The position numbers and the translations under genes were made by a program. Under the pieces are notes generated by a model that worked only from the letters and a program-made list of their open reading frames with translations, ran no database searches and was not told where the DNA came from. A stretch of 7,694 nt of DNA from UMGS172 sp964634675 (GTDB lineage Bacteria; Bacillota; Clostridia; Oscillospirales; Acutalibacteraceae): positions 1-7,694 of the forward strand of contig CAZWLH010000073.1 of NCBI GenBank assembly GCA_964634675.1. Direction: 5' to 3'. Below, piece after piece: positions 1-5,246 of the stretch (positions within the stretch are counted from its first letter, which is position 1; each line of letters starts with the position of its first letter).

Positions 1-89
1 AACGAAGTGGAGCATTCGATGAGATGGCAAAGGACGAAGCACGACACGGCAAAGCTCTCAAGGGTCTTCTTGACAGATACTTTAAATAA
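1..89 (+). CDS. rubrerythrin-type diiron protein, C-terminal fragment (reverse rubrerythrin-like)
   Basis: Only the last 28 codons are present, read in the frame starting at base 3 and ending at TAA 87-89; the start lies outside the window. The visible end reads GAFDEMAKDEARHGKALKGL and closes with LLDRYFK. The E-A-R-H part is the final E-x-x-H diiron ligand motif of the ferritin-like four-helix domain. In classical rubrerythrin a rubredoxin domain follows this point, whereas here the protein stops, as in the clostridial reverse rubrerythrins whose rubredoxin domain is N-terminal. Such proteins are cytosolic NAD(P)H-fed peroxidases that protect anaerobes from H2O2 and O2. The family is fairly sure from this tail; the reverse-type assignment is an inference because the N-terminus is missing. 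Confidence 0.8.
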   Translation, partial: RSGAFDEMAKDEARHGKALKGLLDRYFK

Positions 90-218
90 TTAAACAGTCT
101 GAGGCGGCGGAAATCGAGGTCGTGGACTTACAGAGCATTTTGCTTTATGAGGACGATTTTGCTACGGCTTTGAAAAGCCTTTGCCGACAGTAAACCGAGA
201 TTTAAGATATATAGAAAG

Positions 219-264
219 CTCCCTGCCTATATCATCATAGGGCAGGGAGTGCTTATTTATTTTT
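219..264 (+). terminator. intrinsic terminator between convergent genes
   Basis: A 9-bp perfect stem, CTCCCTGCC (219-227) with GGCAGGGAG (241-249), can extend inward past a one-base bulge through TAT/ATA. It is followed on the plus strand by a U-rich run (GCTTATTTATTTTT, 251-264). It lies 130 bp after the rubrerythrin stop and directly at the 3' end of the minus-strand esterase, whose stop is at 257-259. It probably ends both transcripts. On the minus strand the tract after the stem (CTTTCTATATATCTT) is a poorer U-run, so termination in that direction is less certain. Confidence 0.75.
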
Positions 265-982
265 GATACATTGTGCTTTTGCTTTCAACGTTTTCTGTTT
301 CTTTTCCGAAAATCGTATCGAACAGCATATCGGCGAAAAGACGGTGCATTTCCTTTGTCGGGTGGTTGATCCTGTTGGCCAAGAGTTTGGTGGTATCCTC
401 GGTTTTTGAAAGCCTCTTCCATTCGGAATAGCAGTCGCAAATCTTGATGTTCATAGCTTCGGCGAGCTTCACGGCTTCGGACATATACAGATCCATTTTG
501 CCGCCGTTTTGCATTTCTGCGGTCACACGGGCATAGTCTAAATACTGCTCTTCGGTATCGTCGTCATCAACGTATGTGTTAAACATATTCGGTGTCATAA
601 ATATGACCTCTGACTTTTCACTGCATTTTTCGAAAATCGTCTTCAGTGCACCCAAATACCGCTCAAGCGAACCGTTGACGTCGTTAAGCCCAAAGCAGAT
701 GGTTATAAGATCGGGCTCGTGCTTTAAAACCTGTGACTCAAGCCTTCCGACCGAGCCTGCGGCATCGATTCCGCCGATTCCGGCATTTATGACATTGACG
801 GGAATATAGTTGCAAACGGCGTTTATTTTTTTGCGCAGTAAATTCCAATAAACGGCATCATAGTCGATTTCGCCGCCCTTGAAGGCTCCGTGAGTGACAC
901 TGTCTCCCAAAGCGACAATGGTTATCGGTCCGTTTTTCTCAAGACCGCTTCTGTCCATGGTAAGCTTTTTTCTGATATCCAT
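257..982 (-). CDS. SGNH/GDSL-family hydrolase (putative esterase)
   Basis: 241 aa, cytosolic (no signal peptide). SGNH blocks visible: block I GDSVTHG with nucleophile Ser28 (residues 26-32); block II NAGIGG (66-71) with oxyanion-hole Gly68; block III GLND (98-101) with Asn100; block V near NRINHP (203-208) with catalytic His207. The usual Asp three residues before that His is Arg204 here, a block V variant (N-x-I-N-H-P) I believe occurs in some SGNH subfamilies. The fold class is sure; the substrate (an acyl or acetyl ester of a sugar or lipid) is unknown. ATG at 980-982 is supported by AAAGGAG (992-998) 9 nt upstream. The aldolase-domain gene ends 14 bp upstream and its TAA overlaps this Shine-Dalgarno sequence, so the two genes are an operon and likely translationally coupled. 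Confidence 0.9.
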   Translation of the reverse strand: MDIRKKLTMDRSGLEKNGPITIVALGDSVTHGAFKGGEIDYDAVYWNLLRKKINAVCNYIPVNVINAGIGGIDAAGSVGRLESQVLKHEPDLITICFGLNDVNGSLERYLGALKTIFEKCSEKSEVIFMTPNMFNTYVDDDDTEEQYLDYARVTAEMQNGGKMDLYMSEAVKLAEAMNIKICDCYSEWKRLSKTEDTTKLLANRINHPTKEMHRLFADMLFDTIFGKETENVESKSTMYQK

Positions 983-996
983 TGGTGCCGACTCCT

Positions 997-1968
997 TTAA
1001 TAATTGTCCAACAGCGATTTATAAAACTCCGAATAGTCGGTGCGGCGCTGATTGGTGAAATCGATAGCCGCACGGGGATGACGGTTGAGCATTCCCGTGA
1101 ACATATACTGAAGGTCATAGCCCCAGGTCACACCTTCCTCACGAAGGCGTGTCATCTGCTTTTCGATAAACTGCAAAAGAGGGTAGATGTTGTATTTCGG
1201 ATTTTTAAGGAATCCGAGCAGAAGCTCCATAGCGCAGTTGCCGGCGCCGCGACCGATGCCCTGAACCGTCGCGTCAAGATACGATACGCCGTAGGACAGT
1301 GTCTCTATCGTGTTGGCGAACGCAAGGTTTTGATTGTTATGCGCGTGGAATCCGATCTTTTTGCCAACGCTTTCAACCGCCGAAATGTATTTTTTCGCAA
1401 ACTCGGAGGCATTTTCGGGATAGAGTGAGCCATAACTGTCGACAAGGTAGATTACATCGACATTTGTGGCAGTCAGCCTTTCAAGAGCCTGATCGATCTG
1501 ATCGCCGTTGGCCTGAGAAACGGCCATTATGTTGCAGGCGGTCTCATAACCCAGACTGTGAAACCACTCGATCATTTCAATTGCGGCGGGGATTTGATGT
1601 ATATAGCAGGCAACACGTACCATATCGATAACACTTTCGGCCTTTGGCAAAAAGTCGGTCTTATAGTCACAGCGGCCGACGTCGGCCATTACCGCTATCT
1701 TCATATCCGATTTGTTTTCGCCGACGATAGCACGGATGTCCTCTTCATTGCAGAATTTCCACTTGCCGAAATCCTTTTCGCTGAACATCTGCTTGCTGGC
1801 CTTATATCCGAACTCCATATAATCAACGCCGCTTCTGACGTTCATTTTATAAAGCTCGGTCACAAACTCGTCGGAAAATTCGAAATTGTTACAAAGTCCG
1901 CCGTCTCTTATCGTGGCATCGAGAACCTTGATGTCGTCACGGACATCCATCAAATTACCTTTTCTCAT
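997..1968 (-). CDS. DRE-TIM (HMGL-like) aldolase catalytic-domain protein
   Basis: 323 aa TIM-barrel enzyme of the pyruvate-carboxyltransferase/HMGL-like superfamily, which makes or breaks C-C bonds next to a 2-oxo acid using a divalent metal. Visible signatures: DATIRDGG (17-24), the DRE-type active-site start with Arg21 and Asp22; VDSYG (176-180); HAHNN (208-212), whose His208 and His210 are the likely metal ligands; and GIGRGAGNC (237-245), the glycine-rich loop. It is closest in feel to the stand-alone aldolase-domain proteins related to 4-hydroxy-2-oxovalerate aldolase, not to isopropylmalate or citramalate synthase, because the C-terminal regulatory domain is absent. Substrate unknown. 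ATG 1966-1968 is preceded by TAGGAG about 8 nt upstream; a second in-frame ATG (Met7) is possible. First gene of an operon with the SGNH hydrolase, behind a consensus promoter. Confidence 0.88.
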   Translation of the reverse strand: MRKGNLMDVRDDIKVLDATIRDGGLCNNFEFSDEFVTELYKMNVRSGVDYMEFGYKASKQMFSEKDFGKWKFCNEEDIRAIVGENKSDMKIAVMADVGRCDYKTDFLPKAESVIDMVRVACYIHQIPAAIEMIEWFHSLGYETACNIMAVSQANGDQIDQALERLTATNVDVIYLVDSYGSLYPENASEFAKKYISAVESVGKKIGFHAHNNQNLAFANTIETLSYGVSYLDATVQGIGRGAGNCAMELLLGFLKNPKYNIYPLLQFIEKQMTRLREEGVTWGYDLQYMFTGMLNRHPRAAIDFTNQRRTDYSEFYKSLLDNY

Positions 1969-1981
1969 AGTTGCATCTCCT

Positions 1982-2004
1982 AAAGCCGCTCACTTTAGCG
2001 GTTT
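1982..2004 (-). other. 5'-UTR hairpin just before the aldolase-gene RBS
   Basis: On the minus strand AAACCGCT, loop AAAGTG, AGCGG-C-TTT forms an 8-bp stem with one bulged base. It lies between the promoter and the Shine-Dalgarno TAGGAG. It has no U-tract, so it is not a terminator; it could stabilise the mRNA 5' end or tune translation. Structure is seen by eye only; function is inference. Confidence 0.4.
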
Positions 2005-2016
2005 AAACTGTAAAAT

Positions 2017-2045
2017 ATTATAGCACAAAAAATCGCGTTTGTCAA
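2017..2045 (-). promoter_or_regulatory. sigma-A promoter of the aldolase-SGNH operon
   Basis: On the minus strand there is a perfect -35 TTGACA (2040-2045), a 17-nt spacer and a perfect -10 TATAAT (2017-2022). A TG one base before the -10 (GTGCTATAAT) adds an extended -10. The expected start is near 2010, giving a leader of roughly 40 nt. All hexamer positions match consensus, so this should be strong unless repressed. Confidence 0.88.
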
Positions 2046-2094
2046 CCTCCGTGAACACATCTTTATTAAAAACCGCGCAATGTCGAACGAATGC

Positions 2095-2114
2095 ACTTGA
2101 CCTGAGGTTCAAGT
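2095..2114 (+). promoter_or_regulatory. dyad over the smpB -35 region (operator candidate)
   Basis: ACTTGA (2095-2100) and TCAAGT (2109-2114) are perfect 6-bp inverted arms separated by 8 bp. The left arm overlaps the -35 hexamer of the smpB promoter and the right arm lies in its spacer, where a bound dimer would block RNA polymerase. No regulator can be named; it could also be chance. Confidence 0.3.
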
Positions 2115-2125
2115 TGTGATAAAAT
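2097..2125 (+). promoter_or_regulatory. sigma-A promoter of smpB (and probably downstream genes)
   Basis: -35 TTGACC (2097-2102), 17-nt spacer, -10 TAAAAT (2120-2125). Each hexamer differs from consensus at one position. The expected transcription start is near 2132, 22 nt before the chosen smpB start. It is divergent from the aldolase promoter; the two -35 boxes are 51 bp apart. Confidence 0.78.
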
Positions 2126-2153
2126 GCTCTATACACAAAAGGGAGGTGCCGAG

Positions 2154-2615
2154 ATGTCCGACAATCTTAAAACGATCGCCACCAATAAAAAGGCGTTTCA
2201 CGACTATTTCGTCGAGGAAAGTATGGAGTGCGGCATCGAGCTTTGCGGCACCGAGGTAAAGTCTATCCGCTATGGCGGTGTGAATCTTAAGGATTCCTGG
2301 TGTGATATCGATGCAGGTGAGGTTTTCGTTAAAGGTATGCACATAAGCCTCTATGAAAAGGGTAATATCTTCAACCGTGAGCCTACAAGAGTTCGCAAGC
2401 TCCTGCTCCATAAGAAAGATATCAACCGACTTTTCGGTTTGATCAAGCAACAAGGCTTGACCTTGATACCGCTGTCGCTTTATTTCAAAGGTTCTCTTGT
2501 TAAGGTTCAGCTCGGACTGTGCCGCGGCAAAAAGCTTTACGATAAGCGTGCCGATATGGCTAAAAAATCAGCCGAGAGAACCATTGAGCGTGAAATAAAG
2601 GAAAGGAATCGTTGA
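2154..2615 (+). CDS. smpB: SsrA-binding protein SmpB
   Basis: 153 aa, the usual family length. SmpB binds the tRNA-like domain of tmRNA and delivers it with EF-Tu to stalled ribosomes; its C-terminal tail occupies the mRNA channel and mimics codon-anticodon pairing. Diagnostic stretches are NKKAFHDYF (11-19), GTEVKSIRYGGVNLKDSW (32-49), HISLYEKGNIFN (63-74), EPTRVRKLLLHKKDI (76-90) and the basic tail starting GKKLYDKR (125-132), followed by a Lys/Arg/Glu-rich helix. I chose ATG 2154 because GGGAGG (2141-2146) sits 7 nt upstream; the in-frame ATG at 2124 lies inside the -10 box, upstream of the predicted transcript start. The partner RNA gene ssrA is downstream, with only an esterase gene between them. 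Confidence 0.96.
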   Translation: MSDNLKTIATNKKAFHDYFVEESMECGIELCGTEVKSIRYGGVNLKDSWCDIDAGEVFVKGMHISLYEKGNIFNREPTRVRKLLLHKKDINRLFGLIKQQGLTLIPLSLYFKGSLVKVQLGLCRGKKLYDKRADMAKKSAERTIEREIKERNR

Positions 2616-2616
2616 T

Positions 2617-3444
2617 ATGCTGTTTGAAATAGTGCATTTGAAGGATATTTACCCTTGCTTAAATAATAACGGTGCCGACCCTACACTCGAAATTATGGTT
2701 CAGGATACCGTTATTAAGAACCGACCGAGACCGTCTATGCTCATTTGCCCCGGTGGCGGCTATTGTGACACTTGGAACGGCGAGGGACAAAATGTCGGCT
2801 TTCCGTTTATGACACTCGGCCTTAACGTCTTTGTGCTGAGATACTCCTGCAAGCCACATACCTATCCGCAGCAGCTTTCAGAGGTCGCCTGCGCCGTTGA
2901 TTATATCGTTTCGAATTCCGAACGCTTTAACTGTGACCCCGAAAAGACAGCAATCTTGGGCTTTTCTGCCGGCGGACATTTGGCCGCAAGCTATTGCACA
3001 ATGCGTGACCGCAAGGAAGTCACCAATATGGTCGGCGAAGCGAAGCCGGTTGCCGCAGCGGTACTTTGTTATCCGGTGATATCGGCCGAGCAACCCACTC
3101 ATATGGGCTCTTTCCAAACGTTGACCGGAAAAGAGTCTTTGACGGAAGAGGAAATATTTAAATATTCCGCCGAAAAGCACGTGAAAAAGGGCTTGACACC
3201 GCCGACCTATATTTGGACGACGGCCGAGGATACCGCAGTCGACCCGATAAATACGCTGAAATATGCGGCCGCTTTGTCGAAGAACAAAATTCCGTTCGAG
3301 CTTCACGTGTTCCCAAAGGGCGGTCACGGACTGTCGACGGCTTCGTACGGTATTTCCCAAGACCCCAAGTCAAGTGTTGCGGAATATATTAAGGTATGGA
3401 CTGCCGAGGCAGGGAAGTGGTTGAGAACGGTGTTTGATATCTGA
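2617..3444 (+). CDS. alpha/beta-hydrolase esterase (acetyl-xylan-esterase-like)
   Basis: 275 aa, no signal peptide, so cytosolic. Oxyanion-hole motif PGGGY (45-49); nucleophile elbow GFSAGGHLAAS (115-125) with Ser117 as nucleophile; probable acid Asp205 in AEDTAVDP; catalytic His237 in GGHG (235-238). This order fits the BD-FAE/acetyl-xylan-esterase-type hydrolases of fibre-degrading gut bacteria, which remove acetyl groups from sugars or oligosaccharides taken into the cell. The exact substrate is not readable. The ATG follows the smpB stop by one base, and its Shine-Dalgarno AAAGGA (2602-2607) lies inside smpB, so translation is probably coupled. The stop is only 22 nt before the tmRNA 5' end in the collapsed sequence, so this coding transcript would have to be cut to release tmRNA unless ssrA has its own promoter. 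Confidence 0.9.
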   Translation: MLFEIVHLKDIYPCLNNNGADPTLEIMVQDTVIKNRPRPSMLICPGGGYCDTWNGEGQNVGFPFMTLGLNVFVLRYSCKPHTYPQQLSEVACAVDYIVSNSERFNCDPEKTAILGFSAGGHLAASYCTMRDRKEVTNMVGEAKPVAAAVLCYPVISAEQPTHMGSFQTLTGKESLTEEEIFKYSAEKHVKKGLTPPTYIWTTAEDTAVDPINTLKYAAALSKNKIPFELHVFPKGGHGLSTASYGISQDPKSSVAEYIKVWTAEAGKWLRTVFDI

Positions 3445-3496
3445 TGTGCCGTTTAAAATATAAATAGGGGGATGTAAAGGTTTCGACGGGGATTTT
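3442..3496. repeat. 55-bp contig-end repeat, left copy (esterase stop plus tmRNA 5' end)
   Basis: Identical over all 55 bases to 3597-3651 and abutting the N run. It contains the esterase TGA, the short spacer and the first 29 nt of tmRNA (from 3468). It is most simply the unmerged end of one contig, not a second partial ssrA gene. Confidence 0.9.
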
Positions 3497-3596
3497 NNNN
3501 NNNNNNNNNNNNNNNNNNNNNNNNNNNNNNNNNNNNNNNNNNNNNNNNNNNNNNNNNNNNNNNNNNNNNNNNNNNNNNNNNNNNNNNNNNNNNNNN
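3497..3596. other. assembly gap (100 Ns)
   Basis: Exactly 100 Ns, the conventional filler for a gap of unknown size. Identical 55-bp sequence abuts both sides, which argues that nothing is missing and that the two contigs overlap. Confidence 0.95.
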
Positions 3597-3651
3597 TGAT
3601 GTGCCGTTTAAAATATAAATAGGGGGATGTAAAGGTTTCGACGGGGATTTT
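3597..3651. repeat. 55-bp contig-end repeat, right copy
   Basis: Second copy of 3442-3496, running straight into the rest of ssrA. It supplies the true 5' end of the complete tmRNA in this assembly. Its first three bases are the TGA that ends the esterase gene in the left copy. Confidence 0.9.
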
Positions 3652-3968
3652 GAACCGCGATAAGCATGCAGCGTTACGGGAACGCTTTGAAAACCGAATT
3701 TTTAAAAATAACTGACAAAAATACAGTTGCTTTTGCAGCTTAATTAAGCTGCCGTCCTGCCTCGGAGTACCGCGGCCGAGGTTAGGGCGTCGATTAGCGG
3801 TGAACGTGAGCAGGTGTGTTCCCCGACCCTGCCATGACGAGAGGATACCGAGTGCGAGAGCCTTTTTGCCGGCGCTTGCGTAAGGGAATTTTAAAAGACA
3901 GAATAAGCATGTAGAAAGTTGTGGGAATGAGTTTTCGGACGCGGGTTCGATTCCCGCCATCTCCACCA
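3623..3968 (+). ncRNA. ssrA: tmRNA (SsrA)
   Basis: 346 nt, normal one-piece size. It rescues stalled ribosomes with SmpB and appends a degradation tag. The acceptor stem pairs GGGGATG (3623-3629) with CATCTCC (3958-3964), one G-U, followed by encoded ACCA (3965-3968). The 5' D-like part has GTTTCGACGGGG; the T-arm is GCGGG-TTCGATT-CCCGC. Pseudoknot PK1: AGCGTT (3670-3675) with AACGCT (3681-3686), its loop CGG able to pair with CCG (3694-3696). The tag ORF is 3714-3743, and its stop lies in the perfect palindrome GCAGCTTAATTAAGCTGC (helix 5). CCTCGG/CCGAGG near 3760-3781 belongs to the downstream pseudoknots. AATAAGCATGTAGAAAG near the 3' end is a conserved element. A weak -10-like TAAAAT (3609-3614) has no good -35, so expression may come from the smpB promoter with 5' processing by RNase P. 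Confidence 0.97.
3714..3743 (+). other. tmRNA tag-peptide reading frame
   Basis: After the AATAACT context the likely resume codon is GAC (3714-3716), giving DKNTVAFAA and then TAA 3741-3743. The nine-residue length is typical of clostridial tags. The last residues are AFAA instead of the common ALAA. The resume position is inferred from spacing and context; the C-terminal VAFAA and the stop codon are read directly. Confidence 0.75.
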
Positions 3969-4040
3969 AACGTGTATTGGATGAACACCTACTTCTTTAG
4001 CGGCGGCTTTGCCGTTAGGTGCAAGCTCCGATACTAACAT

Positions 4041-4083
4041 AAACCGCCATCTTAGATGAAAGTCTAAGGTGGCGGTTTTTATA
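4041..4083 (+). terminator. strong intrinsic terminator after ssrA, probably bidirectional
   Basis: A 16-bp stem (4041-4056 with 4063-4078, a single G-U pair) encloses the 6-nt loop TGAAAG, and TTTTTATATT follows on the plus strand. It lies 72 nt after the tmRNA CCA end. On the minus strand the stem is followed by TTTATGTTAG, so it may also end the araC-type transcript, whose stop codon is at 4105-4107. The 3969-4040 trailer between tmRNA and this terminator holds another small hairpin (TAGCGGC 3998-4004 with GCCGTTA 4011-4017) without a U-tract, probably part of the processed precursor tail. Confidence 0.88.
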
Positions 4084-4104
4084 TTGGAATTTGAAGAGTA
4101 TATA

Positions 4105-5127
4105 TTATTGCTTTTTATTATCGCTTTTTGAATTTAAAGTTTTAAATTCGGTCGGCGTCATACCGATATAACGCTTAAAAACCGATAAAAAATATTCAAC
4201 CGAACAAAATCCGCTTTCCAAGGCTATTTTTTTTATGCTTTTTTGACTTGTGAGAAGTTGTCCGCAAGCAAATTCAAGCTTGATGTTATTCAAATATCGG
4301 TTAAAGCTTATTCCGACTTGCTTTTTAAAAAGACTGCCCAAATAATTCGGCGAAATATTCAGCTTTTCCGCTGTTTGCAAAAGGGTAATGTTTTTGCAAA
4401 AGTTTGAATTTATGATATTTATTGCTTGCTGAATTACGATGGGTGTTGATGATTTGGAAAAGCTTTTGCAGTGCTTTAAAAAATATATTATTATTTCGGT
4501 TGCAACCGCATTTAAAAGAATGTCTTCAAACGGAAAATCGCTGCTTTTATAATTTAGGGCACGTTTGAAAATATCGCAAATATCATTAAAGCTTTCGTTA
4601 TCAAAAAAAGATATAAATTCAACTGCCGAAGTGTAGAATTCATTGGCAAGCTTTTCATTTAATTGCGACGGCATAAACGAAAGATTGAAAATTTTTAAAT
4701 CCTCGTGCGGAATGATTTGGTGAAAATCGCAGTAGGTTATAATATAAGCCGAACCGGCCTTTAATTCAAATTCGGTATTATTGATTATGTGAGTTGCACT
4801 GCCTTCAAAAACAACTTCCAATTCAAAAAATTCGTGCCAATGCATAAACGAAAGATTGAAAATTTTTAAATCCTCGTGCGGAATGATTTGGTGAAAATCG
4901 CAGTAGGTTATAATATAAGCCGAACCGGCCTTTAATTCAAATTCGGTATTATTGATTATGTGAGTTGCACTGCCTTCAAAAACAACTTCCAATTCAAAAA
5001 ATTCGTGCCAATGCATAGGCACAATATGATTTTTATTGATGTGACGTTCCGATATATAAACATTTTTATTACATATATATCTATCGAAGGTTACAAATTC
5101 ATAAGGAATATTTGCATTTAATTTCAT
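4105..5127 (-). CDS. AraC-family transcriptional regulator with duplicated cupin core
   Basis: 340 aa from ATG 5125-5127; without the internal duplication it would be 283 aa, a normal AraC length. The N-terminal cupin sensor carries the motif MHWHEFFELEVVFEG (from residue 38), a sugar-binding-type jelly-roll start. Residues 38-94 and 95-151 are identical 57-residue copies. The C-terminal ~100 residues (about 232-332) are the double helix-turn-helix: first HTH around TAEKLNISPNYLGSLFKK, second around KKIALESGFCSVEYFLSVFK, ending in IGMTPTEFK. I chose this start because AAAGG (5139-5143) lies 11 nt upstream and a promoter lies behind it; the longer reading to 5271 would run across that promoter and into the divergent gene. 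It probably senses a sugar-like ligand and controls the divergent dehydrogenase genes. Whether the doubled cupin still folds is unknown. Confidence 0.9.
   Translation of the reverse strand: MKLNANIPYEFVTFDRYICNKNVYISERHINKNHIVPMHWHEFFELEVVFEGSATHIINNTEFELKAGSAYIITYCDFHQIIPHEDLKIFNLSFMHWHEFFELEVVFEGSATHIINNTEFELKAGSAYIITYCDFHQIIPHEDLKIFNLSFMPSQLNEKLANEFYTSAVEFISFFDNESFNDICDIFKRALNYKSSDFPFEDILLNAVATEIIIYFLKHCKSFSKSSTPIVIQQAINIINSNFCKNITLLQTAEKLNISPNYLGSLFKKQVGISFNRYLNNIKLEFACGQLLTSQKSIKKIALESGFCSVEYFLSVFKRYIGMTPTEFKTLNSKSDNKKQ
4671..5017. repeat. perfect 171-bp tandem duplication inside the AraC gene
   Basis: Unit 1 is 4671-4841 and unit 2 is 4842-5012; I compared them base by base and found no difference. 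A further 5 bp (GCATA, 5013-5017) repeats the unit start, so GCATA stands at every boundary. 171 is divisible by 3, so the frame is kept and 57 residues are doubled. Confidence 0.97.
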
Positions 5128-5160
5128 TGATTTTCTTACCTTTACAGTTGTTTTTATGTG

Positions 5161-5189
5161 TTTTTTATTGTAGTTATGTATGGTAAAAT
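5161..5189 (+). promoter_or_regulatory. candidate promoter of the dehydrogenase operon
   Basis: -10 TAAAAT (5184-5189) with an extended TG (TGGTAAAAT, 5181-5189); the -35 position 17 nt upstream is only a T-run (5161-5166). An alternative pair is TTGTAG (5168-5173) with TATACG (5191-5196), also 17 nt apart. A weak -35 fits a promoter that needs an AraC-type activator. Either choice gives a start 45-55 nt before the gene. Confidence 0.5.
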
Positions 5190-5205
5190 ATATACGGTTT
5201 AAAAA

Positions 5206-5234
5206 ATTATAGCACACGATTATTTGTTTAGCAA
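5206..5234 (-). promoter_or_regulatory. sigma-A promoter of the AraC-family gene
   Basis: On the minus strand: -35 TTGCTA (5229-5234), 17-nt spacer, -10 TATAAT (5206-5211), with extended TG in GTGCTATAAT. The -35 overlaps the Shine-Dalgarno AAGGAG (5233-5238) of the opposite-strand dehydrogenase gene, and the -10 lies within about 20 bp of the divergent -10, so the two promoters overlap physically. Confidence 0.75.
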
Positions 5235-5246
5235 GGAGAAAATAAA

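Noticed and set aside
982..1983. Plus-strand ORFs opposite the aldolase gene (982-1428, 1299-1631, 1558-1983)
   Set aside because: They are shadows of a clear enzyme gene, with no family motifs or credible ribosome binding sites.
2124..2153. Upstream in-frame ATG of smpB, adding 10 residues
   Set aside because: It overlaps the -10 box and lies before the predicted transcription start; the ATG at 2154 has the GGGAGG site and matches family length.
2878..3373. Minus-strand ORFs opposite the esterase gene
   Set aside because: Arginine- and serine-rich shadow frames without motifs; the plus-strand frame carries the complete hydrolase triad.
3468..3496. A second, truncated tmRNA gene
   Set aside because: It is exactly the part of the 55-bp overlap that repeats the tmRNA 5' end at a gap, best explained by unmerged contigs.
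3733..3750. 18-bp perfect palindrome GCAGCTTAATTAAGCTGC as a DNA operator
   Set aside because: It coincides with the tag end and stop codon of tmRNA and is explained as helix 5 of the RNA.
3940..3968. ssrA 3' end as a phage/integrative-element attachment site
   Set aside because: No second copy of the 3' end of ssrA and no integrase gene are present in the window.
3370..3988. Minus-strand ORFs across the esterase tail, the gap and ssrA (including one beginning GGDGGNRTRVRK)
   Set aside because: They are antisense readings of the tmRNA and its CCA end, and one crosses 100 Ns. Such ORFs are a well-known spurious annotation over ssrA.
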